A DNA stretch of 8,571 nt from CAZDIO01 sp964505555. Lineage in GTDB: Bacteria > Bdellovibrionota_C > UBA2361 > SZUA-149 > CAZDIO01. The position numbers and the translations under genes are program-made. Location of the stretch: the NCBI GenBank assembly GCA_964505555.1, contig CAZDIO010000076.1:1-8571 (forward strand), read 5' to 3'. The notes under the pieces are model-generated. The model was not told the DNA's origin and made no database searches. It saw only the letters and a program-made list of their open reading frames with translations. This document shows, in pieces, positions 1 to 6,510 of this stretch; the stretch's first letter is position 1; every line of letters starts with the position of its first letter.

Positions 1-3
1 TTT

Positions 4-78
4 GTGGTTGCGTGCGAAGCGAAGAAATATCGAACCCTAATTGGAATTATGTTATTGCTTCGATTCGCTCGCAACGAC
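4..78. repeat. Degenerate palindromic repeat, left copy
   Basis: Two arms, 4-28 and 54-78, are inverted copies matching at 21 of 25 positions, separated by 25 bases. The right arm, read in reverse complement, starts GTCGTTGCGAGCGAA. That matches the intact palindrome at the other end of the window (8501-8571) with one difference over 25 bases, while the left arm differs at three. It is therefore an older or decayed member of the same dispersed palindrome family. It lies downstream of flgN and no reading frame is evident in it. It could fold as a hairpin in a flgN read-through transcript, but there is no T-run to make it a classical terminator. Confidence 0.8.
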
Positions 79-91
79 AGAGGCTCGTGGA

Positions 92-160
92 CTTCTACTT
101 AGTCTTAGACTTAGACATCTACTTAGCCTCGAGCTCGAGCTCACACTCAAACTTTACCTT
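92..160. repeat. Hexamer-phased degenerate tract (CTY-NNN units)
   Basis: Starting at 92, every sixth base begins CTT or CTC: 92, 98, 104, 110, 122, 128, 134, 140, 146, 152 and 158. One exception, CAT at 116, is still in phase. The other triplet of each unit varies (CTA, AGT, AGA, AGC, GAG, ACA, AAA, TAC), although neighbouring units are often identical (AGA twice, GAG twice). A 12-bp perfect palindrome, GAGCTCGAGCTC, sits at 131-142. Read on the minus strand as alternating Lys/Glu codons the tract contains stop codons, so it is not an obvious coding repeat. It lies 13 bases from the left palindrome and about 70 bases past the flgN stop. Confidence 0.75.
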
Positions 161-229
161 TAACGACTAACGATAAGTTTTTAGGACAATGGGAATGCGA
201 GGGAGGTTCCGGTGTGAAATTTTACTTTC

Positions 230-736
230 TTACGCTTGCTTCAACACCCGGCCTGATCGTTGAGACTTTGCCTCAGAACTCAGAGCCCCTTTCTCACTAT
301 ACGTAGGAAGAGCATCTTGCGGAGCAGAAAGAATAATAGAGATCGTTGCGTTTATTACTCCTAAGGATTGATGAATGAGTTCAGCGTTTCTGTTGTTCAT
401 CTCTTGAACTGCTAAGGCTGTTTTTCGAAGTTCAGCACCAACTCGTTCGAGCTTTTCTCGGATATCTTTTGAGGAGCAATGTTCAACAATTTCGCTTAAC
501 TTAAAGGGATCTTTCTTTGATCTCGTCCCAACGAGCTCTTCTATAACGCCTTTCCGCTTTGTTTCAAGCTCTACTCCCTCTTGAAGTAAGCGGCCTTTCT
601 TATCGTTTAAGCTTTCTATCTTTTCACGATTAAGCTTTACAATTGCAGCGCGCTCCTCAGAAAGAAGAGTCAGCAGTTTCTCTTGTTGCTTAAGTTCTTT
701 CTCAAGCAACTGTAATAGTTGAATAAAGTCAGACAC
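230..736 (-). CDS. flgN: FlgN-like flagellar export chaperone
   Basis: This 168-residue protein probably acts in the cytoplasm as the chaperone that keeps the hook-filament junction proteins FlgK and FlgL export-competent; that role comes from the FlgN family. The sequence is almost entirely helical and charged, with a long coiled-coil stretch at about residues 5-70. It has the FlgN-like signature MNNRNAELIHQSLGVI at about 113-128, then a loose polar tail from about 140. The start is GTG at 736, preceded by the ribosome site AGAGGAG at a normal distance; no ATG fits better. It follows flgM by 36 bases, the usual flgM-flgN pairing. FlgK normally comes next, but here only repeats follow up to the window edge. 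Primary sequence is poorly conserved in this family, so the call rests on the signature, length and position. Confidence 0.85.
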   Translation of the reverse strand: MSDFIQLLQLLEKELKQQEKLLTLLSEERAAIVKLNREKIESLNDKKGRLLQEGVELETKRKGVIEELVGTRSKKDPFKLSEIVEHCSSKDIREKLERVGAELRKTALAVQEMNNRNAELIHQSLGVINATISIILSAPQDALPTYSEKGALSSEAKSQRSGRVLKQA

Positions 737-772
737 GAAAAATCTCCTCTTCAGGACAACGTCTGAGAGCGA

Positions 773-1075
773 CTATTCGCTATCCGCCTCTCGGGCGAAA
801 GAAAGCATTTTCTCAGCTACGGACGTCATCGATACATTGTAACTACCTGATTCGATGCGTTCTTTGAGGTCGGCGATGCGTTGTTGCTGATCCTTCTCAT
901 CATCGGCAACAACTTTGGAGATAAGAGAAAATTGTCTTGCGGTATTTGAAATAGAAACGCGGTCCTCTCCCGCAACTGAAGAATCGTTTTCTTCAGCCTC
1001 GCGAGCTTTTTCAGTTTTGGAATTTTTCTGGATGATCTGTTCAGGCTTATCAGAAAAAAGATCCCGTATTTTCAT
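773..1075 (-). CDS. flgM: FlgM, anti-sigma-28 factor
   Basis: FlgM binds and inhibits the flagellar sigma factor FliA until the hook-basal body is finished, then is exported through it. The 100-residue protein has the expected layout. The N-terminal half (about 1-37) is charged, probably disordered, and carries the export signal. The motif EDRVSISNTA follows at 37-46. The sigma-binding C-terminal helices are at about 66-93 (RIADLKERIESGSYNVSMTS, then VAEKML). The ATG at 1075 has a strong ribosome site, GGAAGGAGC, just upstream. The gene is separated from flgJ by about 200 bases and has its own sigma-28-type promoter, so it is probably made both from the operon and from its own late promoter, giving feedback on FliA. 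Confidence 0.93.
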   Translation of the reverse strand: MKIRDLFSDKPEQIIQKNSKTEKAREAEENDSSVAGEDRVSISNTARQFSLISKVVADDEKDQQQRIADLKERIESGSYNVSMTSVAEKMLSFAREADSE

Positions 1076-1161
1076 AGTTCGCTCCTTCCAAACACTATTG
1101 TAACTTGCATCTCTACAGCGCTTGGTCCCCTCGAACTACTGGGACACTCTTCGATTAGATG

Positions 1162-1189
1162 ATATCGGCGCAAGTTATTCCTCACTTTA
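1162..1189 (-). promoter_or_regulatory. Sigma-28 (FliA/SigD) type promoter for flgM
   Basis: On the minus strand, TAAAGTGA (1189-1182) is followed 12 bases later by GCCGATAT (1169-1162). The known flagellar sigma consensus is TAAA, 14-16 bases, then GCCGATAA or GCCGATAT. Here TAAA and GCCGATAT are both exact and 16 bases apart. It points at flgM and gives a leader of roughly 80 bases. FliA driving its own anti-sigma factor is the established arrangement. No second match to both boxes was seen elsewhere in the window. Confidence 0.8.
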
Positions 1190-1206
1190 CTTCTTTATTG
1201 GGTTTT

Positions 1207-1253
1207 CGAGAAAACCTTACCTCACTTATTTAATATTATGAGTGGTTTTCTCG
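1207..1253. repeat. 10-bp inverted repeat upstream of the flgM promoter
   Basis: CGAGAAAACC (1207-1216) and GGTTTTCTCG (1244-1253) are perfect inverted copies around 27 A+T-rich bases, with a short CACT/AGTG pairing possible inside. The left arm also belongs to a smaller hairpin, GGTTTTCGAGAAAACC (1201-1216), so two folds compete. It lies just after the flgJ stop and before the flgM promoter. That suits an mRNA-processing or partial termination hairpin at the end of the structural-gene part of the operon, or a protein-binding site. No T-run follows on either strand, so it is not called a terminator. Confidence 0.6.
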
Positions 1254-1273
1254 ATTATGTGACACTGCAATAT

Positions 1274-1633
1274 TTAGCTTTTAACGGTTGTAGTGGTTCT
1301 ATCCTTTGCCAACTCGCTCTTAAGGTATTTCTTAATCCCTATTCCTCTTCCTTTTGCTGAGTTATCTGCAATAGCTTGATTCAACATATCCCTATAAATC
1401 TGGGCCTCATTTGAATCCTCTCCTAGCAGGCCGGTCGTTTCCACCGATTCCCACATCGCTTTTAACATCTCATTAAGAAGTAGAGACTCAAAACCTGCTG
1501 TCGCTTTCTCTACATCTTTCTCCCCTTTGAGTGCCCGTGCCGCAAGCATCTCAGCTTTTTTTAATGCGCGCTCCTTACTCGAAACCTCACTCGTAACCTG
1601 CGCATTCATCGGATTTGGTGTAATTTTCTCCAT
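1274..1633 (-). CDS. flgJ: FlgJ-type rod-binding protein, no muramidase domain
   Basis: This 119-residue protein consists of the rod-binding half of FlgJ only. The core at about residues 46-107 shows the family pattern: FESLLLNEMLKAMWESVETT, then GLLGEDSNEAQIYRDMLNQA and GRGIGIKKYL. In enterobacterial FlgJ (about 310 residues) this half is followed by a peptidoglycan hydrolase domain that opens the wall for the rod. That half is absent here, and the reading frame ends in a polar Thr-rich tail. A separate lytic enzyme encoded elsewhere is therefore expected, as in many alpha- and deltaproteobacterial lineages. The ATG comes one base after the flgI stop, suggesting translational coupling. A site near the flgI end may serve both, as no clear separate ribosome site is visible. 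Confidence 0.92.
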   Translation of the reverse strand: MEKITPNPMNAQVTSEVSSKERALKKAEMLAARALKGEKDVEKATAGFESLLLNEMLKAMWESVETTGLLGEDSNEAQIYRDMLNQAIADNSAKGRGIGIKKYLKSELAKDRTTTTVKS

Positions 1634-1634
1634 C

Positions 1635-2885
1635 TTACATCACCGCAAGTTCTGCTTGAAGTGCTCCGGCTTCCTTGAGCGCTTGGAATATCGCCATCAG
1701 ATCGCGAGGAGTTGCTCCTAAGGTATTTAGAGCCTGCACTACATCTTCAAGATTTACTGCATCATCAAGCACCGTAAGCTGTCCCCCGTCTTCGCCAACA
1801 GTAACATCTTTGTTTTCCACTACGGCAGTTTCTCCTTCAGCTAATGCGTTTGGTTGAGATACCTGCACATCGGAGCGAATAGAGATATTTAGGTTTCCGT
1901 GCGCGAGTGCCACTTTTGAGACGCGAACATGTTGGCCCATAATGATCGTTCCCGTTCGTTCATTAACCACTACTCTTGCAGGAACATCTGGCTCAACATT
2001 AAGCTCCTCAAGGCTCGCGATTAGCTGCACCGGTTCTCGACCGAGCATTTCATCAAGAGGAAGAAGCACGCTCCCACTATCAAGTGCACGGGCTCGACCT
2101 TTGCCGACAAAGCGATTTACTGCATCTTCAACACGTGTAATCGTAATAAAATCAGGTTCTCGAAGGAGAATGCGAACCTGTCCAGAGGCAAAAAGATCAA
2201 ATGGGATCGCTCGCTCCACCGAGGCTCCCTTAGGAATTCGTCCAACCGTGGGGTGGTTTTTTTGCGTTGTATCACCTCCACTCTCAATTACAAATCCCCC
2301 AATTGAAACAGGCCCCTGGGCTACTGCATATACTTTGCCATCTGCACCCTTTAACGGGGTCATTAACAGAATTCCACCTTGAAGGGTTGAAGCATCCCCA
2401 AGAGAAGAAAGCGTAATATCGATTCTTGCACCTGGTTTTGAAAATGGGGGGAGCGTCCCAGTGACAATTACCGCCGCCGTGTTTGAGAGACTCAATTCCT
2501 TGGGATCGACCCGAATCCCAAGGTGCTCAAGCATGTTGGCGATACTTTGGTTTGTAAACGCAGTTCCTTTTTTATCACCGGTACCTTGAAGACCTACGAC
2601 CATACCGTAGCCGATAAGTTCGTTTCCGCGGACCCCCTCAATATCGGCGATATCTTTCAAGCGTGCGGCAAAGGAAGAGGACGGGAAAAGTATACTCCAT
2701 AAAAGCACGTTAAATAATATTTGATTGCTTTTTTTATGAACACAGAGTTTCACAGAGTTACACAGAGTTAACTTCCATGGGGTTGATTTACACAGCGTTG
2801 AAAAATATTTTCCCAGAGCTTTTACTAAACTCTGTGAAACTCTGTGAAACTCTGTGTTCAACTTCTTCAGTTGTGACTCTCTCAT
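1635..2885 (-). CDS. flgI: FlgI, flagellar P-ring protein, with repeat-encoded N-terminal extension
   Basis: FlgI forms the periplasmic P ring around the rod. From the ATG at 2885 the product is 416 residues, against a usual length of about 365. A clear Sec signal peptide is internal: HKK, a hydrophobic run at about residues 56-67, then PSSSFA with cleavage near 73. After it comes the conserved mature start RLKDIADIEGVRGNELIGYG and a full P-ring domain to the C-terminus. The 2885 start is chosen because it sits 11 bases after the flgH stop with GAAGGGG in front. The frame is open further up to ATGs at 2909 and 2936, which overlap flgH. Residues about 9-50 are encoded by a palindromic repeat. 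Downstream alternatives near the signal peptide (GTG at 2708) lack a ribosome site. The mature part has no cysteine, so the intramolecular disulfide known from E. coli FlgI is absent; the only cysteines are in the extension. Confidence 0.93.
   Translation of the reverse strand: MRESQLKKLNTEFHRVSQSLVKALGKYFSTLCKSTPWKLTLCNSVKLCVHKKSNQILFNVLLWSILFPSSSFAARLKDIADIEGVRGNELIGYGMVVGLQGTGDKKGTAFTNQSIANMLEHLGIRVDPKELSLSNTAAVIVTGTLPPFSKPGARIDITLSSLGDASTLQGGILLMTPLKGADGKVYAVAQGPVSIGGFVIESGGDTTQKNHPTVGRIPKGASVERAIPFDLFASGQVRILLREPDFITITRVEDAVNRFVGKGRARALDSGSVLLPLDEMLGREPVQLIASLEELNVEPDVPARVVVNERTGTIIMGQHVRVSKVALAHGNLNISIRSDVQVSQPNALAEGETAVVENKDVTVGEDGGQLTVLDDAVNLEDVVQALNTLGATPRDLMAIFQALKEAGALQAELAVM
2737..2860. 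repeat. Palindromic CTCTGTG-unit repeat inside the 5' end of flgI
   Basis: The outer 23 bases are a perfect inverted repeat (2737-2759 and 2838-2860). Pairing extends to 33 bases per arm with one mismatch (2737-2769 and 2828-2860), around a 58-base centre. Each arm contains three tandem units of about 10 bases with the core AACTCTGTG (or CACAGAGTT on the other strand). A degenerate unit, CACAGCGTTG, lies in the centre at 2791-2800. On the minus strand it is read through without a stop in the flgI frame, giving stretches such as TLCNSVKLC. I recognise CTCTGTG-type short repeats as a recurring class of dispersed bacterial repeat, but cannot count copies from one window. No convincing target duplication was seen. 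Confidence 0.85.
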
Positions 2886-2889
2886 GCTG

Positions 2890-2896
2890 CCCCTTC
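2890..2896 (-). promoter_or_regulatory. Ribosome binding site that decides the flgI start
   Basis: GAAGGGG lies between the flgH stop (TAA, 2899-2897) and the ATG at 2885, with four bases, CAGC, before the ATG. It is the only good ribosome site near the 5' end of the flgI frame. It argues that translation begins before the palindromic repeat rather than after it. Confidence 0.6.
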
Positions 2897-3907
2897 TTAA
2901 AATGGCCATATGTTTCTTATGATTCGTGCAAGCCACCCTGGGCTTTGATTTTCTGCAACCACGCCCCGACCATAAAAGTCTATACGCATATTTGCGATTC
3001 GACTGGAATCAACCTGGTTTTTTGCAGTGATATCTCGCTGTCGGGTAAGTCCGCTGATTACCATCACCTCTTCTTCGTTATTTACAGAGATAATCTTTGT
3101 TCCTTCAATTCTCAGAAGATCATTAGGAAGAACCTCCATAATCACTGCCGATATTTGGGCTTTCAATCTCCCTTCTCGTGTCGTCTCTCCATCTCCTTCA
3201 AACTTACTCGTTGTTGTTGCATTGATTAGATCTGCAGGATCAAGAGCAGTGTTATTTGATGCCCAATCTTTCGTCTCTACCCCAAAGAACTTCTCTATCG
3301 CAGCCTTGAGAGAGAACTTTGTTTCTGTATCCGTCTCTGCTTTCTTTGTCCCTTCAGAGGACTCATTAACAAGAATCGTGACGATATCCATCGGTTGAAA
3401 TGCACGAACATCACGAAAAAGTGATGAGCCATATCCTTCATCTGGCCAGAGCGAAGGATTTGGTCTCATCTGGCCAGAAATATAAGGAGCAGAGCTTCCT
3501 GGTGGTCGGTTCGGTGCTATCTGAGCCATCGTTGGATGAAAGGCGCCACGAGCTGAACCACTCTGTATTTCATTTCGGAGTTGTTCTTCTATCTTTGGGT
3601 TTGGTATCTGAACGGAATTTCTTAGCTCTAACCCTTTTTCAAGAAAACGGGGATCCCCATCAGTAAGATGAAGTCTTGGATTTTCTGGCAAGACATCATT
3701 GGGACTCTTTGCAAACTCATCAAGACGGCCTCGGGCGTGGGAACCGTTTTCATAATCAAAGATTGTGAACTCTTCTGCCCTTCCCTCTTTTACAGACCGA
3801 CTAAACTCCTGAGCGGGGATGACAAATTCCCCCACTGGACGACGAATAATGCTCCGATCTGCACATCCAGCAAGTAAGAGCCAAATTACGATACTATGCT
3901 TTTTCAT
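2897..3907 (-). CDS. flgH: FlgH, flagellar L-ring lipoprotein, long form
   Basis: FlgH forms the outer-membrane L ring. The N-terminus is a lipoprotein signal: KKH, a hydrophobic run, and the lipobox LLAGC with the acylated cysteine at residue 15. The conserved FlgH core runs from about residue 152 to the end: SLWPDEGYGSSLFRDVRAFQ, MDIVTILVNESSEG, EGTKIISVNNEEE, ISGLTRQRDI, and the terminal GWLARIIRNIWPF. The protein is 336 residues, against about 230 in enterobacteria. The difference is a polar, low-hydrophobicity stretch of about 135 residues between the lipidated cysteine and the core, with no domain I recognise. The ATG overlaps the flgA stop by four bases (ATGA), so the two are probably translationally coupled. 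Confidence 0.95.
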   Translation of the reverse strand: MKKHSIVIWLLLAGCADRSIIRRPVGEFVIPAQEFSRSVKEGRAEEFTIFDYENGSHARGRLDEFAKSPNDVLPENPRLHLTDGDPRFLEKGLELRNSVQIPNPKIEEQLRNEIQSGSARGAFHPTMAQIAPNRPPGSSAPYISGQMRPNPSLWPDEGYGSSLFRDVRAFQPMDIVTILVNESSEGTKKAETDTETKFSLKAAIEKFFGVETKDWASNNTALDPADLINATTTSKFEGDGETTREGRLKAQISAVIMEVLPNDLLRIEGTKIISVNNEEEVMVISGLTRQRDITAKNQVDSSRIANMRIDFYGRGVVAENQSPGWLARIIRNIWPF

Positions 3908-4911
3908 TTCGCTTGCACCTCGACTTCATGTTCACTCACCACGGTAGCTTGAAGAACCTTTCTTGAACTTTCGTTTTGCACCCGAATCACACTACCTTCA
4001 AATCCATCTTCAAGAGCGATTCCAGTGGCACTCGCAGAAAGTGACTTGATTTTGTAGGTAACGTTGATTTTCTTCCCTCGTGGAACAACTGGAGGAATAT
4101 CAATAAAGCTCTTACGGATTGTCTCTCCAGCAGCAAGTTGTGACTTTGCTCTCTTCCCAATAGCATCCTCAATGCGATCAACGATATCTGCTGGGTGCTT
4201 ATAAAGATTGAGTCGCACCAGTTGAAGATCCGTAGGATCAATAAGCATCCCCCGATCCAGTTGCCGATTTAATACCGGAACCTCTCGCCAATCATCAACC
4301 ACAGCAGTAGCAGAAAAACGAGCCTCTGGTTTTGCATTAACAAACACCTCTATCTGCACTGGAATACTTCCACTTGCTGATTTTCCAATAATCGTGGCCT
4401 TAAGTTCAGTAGCACCAACAGGAACAATGTAGGTGGAGGGCAACTGCACTTCCCGCACTTGAATATCAAGAGTTGGCTCCTTACTCAGTGCATTTCGCAC
4501 TGCGGTTTGTACTTCTTCCTTAGTAATTGCTCTTCCCGCTCGCTCAATGGTGACAATACGGGGGATTGAATACCCAAATGACTCTCGGGAGATACCGTTG
4601 TTTTCAATGATTTCAAGAATCTTATCAGCAAGAAGAGTTGAGCTTGTTTTTGGAGCAGGAGAGTCAATAAGTACAATATTTTTTAATCGTTCTACCAAAT
4701 CTTCACCTGCCTCTGCCATGGAAGAGATTTTGGCGATATCACTTAACAACACCGCACTTCCTTGCACTGTAGCGCTTTGTGAAACGATTACCGTTGGACG
4801 TTCTATCTCTTTTTCACTGTATGCGGGAGCAGGAAATACAATAGTGATCGTCAATAAAATCAGCAAACAAAGTGCCGGAATGCTTTTTGTCATTGAGTAG
4901 TAGCTATTCAT
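3904..4911 (-). CDS. flgA: FlgA, P-ring assembly chaperone
   Basis: FlgA is a periplasmic chaperone that promotes polymerisation of FlgI into the P ring. The 335-residue product has a Sec signal peptide (hydrophobic run about 11-27, likely cleavage after AYS near 32). A long N-terminal region follows, then a SAF-like domain at about 210-272 (REVPVLNRQLDRGMLIDP and AIGKRAKSQLAAGETIRKS). The C-terminal beta domain contains the typical PPVVPRGKKINVTYK and GFEGSVIRVQN. E. coli FlgA is about 219 residues; the extra length is ahead of the SAF part. The start at 4911 is preferred over ATG 4893 because AAAAGG, formed by the end of flgG, precedes it at a workable distance. Its place between flgG and flgH is usual for deltaproteobacterial-type clusters. 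Confidence 0.94.
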   Translation of the reverse strand: MNSYYSMTKSIPALCLLILLTITIVFPAPAYSEKEIERPTVIVSQSATVQGSAVLLSDIAKISSMAEAGEDLVERLKNIVLIDSPAPKTSSTLLADKILEIIENNGISRESFGYSIPRIVTIERAGRAITKEEVQTAVRNALSKEPTLDIQVREVQLPSTYIVPVGATELKATIIGKSASGSIPVQIEVFVNAKPEARFSATAVVDDWREVPVLNRQLDRGMLIDPTDLQLVRLNLYKHPADIVDRIEDAIGKRAKSQLAAGETIRKSFIDIPPVVPRGKKINVTYKIKSLSASATGIALEDGFEGSVIRVQNESSRKVLQATVVSEHEVEVQAK

Positions 4912-4917
4912 TCTTAT

Positions 4918-5706
4918 TTACCTTTTAACGTTAATGGCCGCAGAAAGGAGTGCGTCTGCTGTTTGAATTACCTTAGAGTTAGCTTCATACGCTCTCTGTC
5001 CGGTCACCATCTGAATAATCTCCTCCACAACACTCACGTTTGAGCTCTCAAGGAATCCCTGCGCAATACTGCCAAAGCCATCCTCACTCGGTGTTCCCGT
5101 AGAAGGTGTTCCGGAAGCTTCAGTTTCTTCGAAAAGATTTTTTCCCATTGCTCGCAATCCCCCTGGATTTTGAAAACGTACGGTTTGAATCTGTCCAACC
5201 TGAGCAGGCGTTGCACTTCCTGGCTGACGAACCGTTACGATTCCATCTGCTGCTACCGTCACTCCAAGTGCGTCAGGGGGAATAGTAATTGTTGGCGAGA
5301 GTTCATTCCCATCAGAGGTCACCATGTTTCCTGTTTCGTTTAGTTTAAACGCACCACTTCGGGTATAAGCAGTATCACCGTTTGGTAGAGTGACTTGATA
5401 AAGCCCATCACCTTCAATCGCCAAATCAAATGGATTTCCCGTTGATTCAAAATCCCCTTGGGAATGAATTTTTCCTACTGCTGCTGGGCGCACACCTAAA
5501 CCGACCTGAACACCCGTAGGGCTTGTTCCTCGCTGTGCGGAACTTGTTCCTGGTTCTTCGATGATTTGATACATCAGGTCCTGAAAATCAGCGCGGCTCT
5601 TTTTAAATCCGGGGGTATTTACGTTTGCCAAATTATTCGCCACAACATCAAGATTGAGCTGCTGCGCAATCATTCCGGTTGCTGATGTAAAAAGACTTCG
5701 TATCAT
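4918..5706 (-). CDS. flgG: FlgG, distal rod protein
   Basis: FlgG makes up the distal rod that passes through the P and L rings. The 262-residue length matches the family (about 260). The N-terminal rod/hook helix is intact (MIRSLFTSATGMIAQQLNLD), followed by the signature ANNLANVNTPGFK at 23-35. The middle has the D1-type pattern (FDLAIEGDGLYQV, YTRSGAFKLNETGNMVTSDG). The C-terminal helix is complete (VSVVEEIIQMVTGQRAYEAN, then SKVIQTADALL). The ATG has AAGGAG about seven bases upstream. It is exported by the flagellar type III system, so there is no cleavable signal. The 33 bases from flgF contain only the ribosome site region. Confidence 0.97.
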   Translation of the reverse strand: MIRSLFTSATGMIAQQLNLDVVANNLANVNTPGFKKSRADFQDLMYQIIEEPGTSSAQRGTSPTGVQVGLGVRPAAVGKIHSQGDFESTGNPFDLAIEGDGLYQVTLPNGDTAYTRSGAFKLNETGNMVTSDGNELSPTITIPPDALGVTVAADGIVTVRQPGSATPAQVGQIQTVRFQNPGGLRAMGKNLFEETEASGTPSTGTPSEDGFGSIAQGFLESSNVSVVEEIIQMVTGQRAYEANSKVIQTADALLSAAINVKR

Positions 5707-5739
5707 AGGGGACTCCTTTTTTAGTTATTCTCTTCGTTC

Positions 5740-6498
5740 TTATCCAGTAGTTTGGGCGTTTCGAATCGCTTGTTCATTGAGCTCATCAATCGTACGGATT
5801 GTCTTTGTATAAGCTTCAAACGATCTCCCGGCTGAAACAAGCTCCACCATTGCTGAAACCACAGAGATATTTGGCATCTCCAGTGATTCCGTGATCAGAT
5901 TGGGTCTGACATTCGTTGGTTTAGCCCCACCTTCGATCGCAAACCGAGTATGCCCAACACGTTTAAGTGCTTTTAAATCATCTATCTCAACAACTCGAAG
6001 CTGCCCCACCTGTTCGTTATTAACGGTCACGGTACCACTTGAGGAGATCTCGACCTTCCCTGGAGGAAGAGTAATCGGACCACCGTCACCAAGCACTGGC
6101 TGACCATCTACCGTGACAAGGGTTCCGGTCTCATTCAATGTGAAGTTTCCAGCTCTGGTATACTGTTCACCATCTGGAGTATTAACAGCAAAAAATTGAT
6201 TTGGACCACCAATGGCGACATTGAGTGGATCTCCTGTTGTGGAGATCGGTCCAATAGAGAAGTCTGTTACGCTCGTTGCATTAATCACTCCAGGAGTGCG
6301 TTCCTGATCTCCTTCTGCTCGAGGCGAGAGTTGAGGTAATTTGCTACTGAGAGTATCTTCAAACGATTGCTGCTGGGTTACTAAACGCTCCTCTTTGAAG
6401 CCAGCGGTGCTGGCGTTTGCAAGATTGTTACTGACAACCTGAATTCGTCTCTCGTTTACAAGACCACCAGATGCGGCAGCATATATTCCACGATCCAT
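5740..6498 (-). CDS. flgF: FlgF, proximal rod protein
   Basis: FlgF is a proximal rod subunit exported by the flagellar type III system. The 252-residue product begins MDRGIYAAASGGLVNERRIQ with the rod signature SNNLANASTAGFK at 23-35. The middle is typical (PLNVAIGGPNQFFAV, YTRAGNFTLNETGTLVTVDG), and the C-terminal helix is MVELVSAGRSFEAYTKTIRT followed by IDELNEQAIRN. FlgF rather than FlgG is indicated by the MDRGIY start, the A-S-T-A-G-F form of the signature, and its position directly before a clear flgG. The ribosome site AGGAGGGAG overlaps the stop codon of the upstream gene, so the two are likely co-transcribed and coupled. Confidence 0.95.
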   Translation of the reverse strand: MDRGIYAAASGGLVNERRIQVVSNNLANASTAGFKEERLVTQQQSFEDTLSSKLPQLSPRAEGDQERTPGVINATSVTDFSIGPISTTGDPLNVAIGGPNQFFAVNTPDGEQYTRAGNFTLNETGTLVTVDGQPVLGDGGPITLPPGKVEISSSGTVTVNNEQVGQLRVVEIDDLKALKRVGHTRFAIEGGAKPTNVRPNLITESLEMPNISVVSAMVELVSAGRSFEAYTKTIRTIDELNEQAIRNAQTTG

Positions 6499-6510
6499 AT
6501 TTTCTCCCTC

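Noticed and set aside
170..229. Rho-independent terminator after flgN
   Set aside because: No G+C-rich stem followed by a T-run was found on the minus strand in this stretch.
1942..2382. Long plus-strand open frame within flgI
   Set aside because: It is antisense to conserved FlgI core sequence, Ser/Arg/Thr-rich as expected of a shadow frame, and has no ribosome site.
2737..2860. CRISPR array
   Set aside because: The units are about 10 bases in inverted arms without unique spacers. It is a palindromic repeat, not a repeat-spacer array.
2634..2936. flgI starts at 2936 or 2909
   Set aside because: Both overlap the end of flgH and lack a ribosome site as good as that at 2885, which lies just after the flgH stop.
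2777..3229. Open frame on the plus strand across the flgI repeat and the end of flgH, giving a Cys-rich stretch such as LNSVKLCETLC
   Set aside because: The stretch is just the repeat translated on the opposite strand, and the rest is antisense to a well-supported flgH. There is no ribosome site and no recognisable protein.
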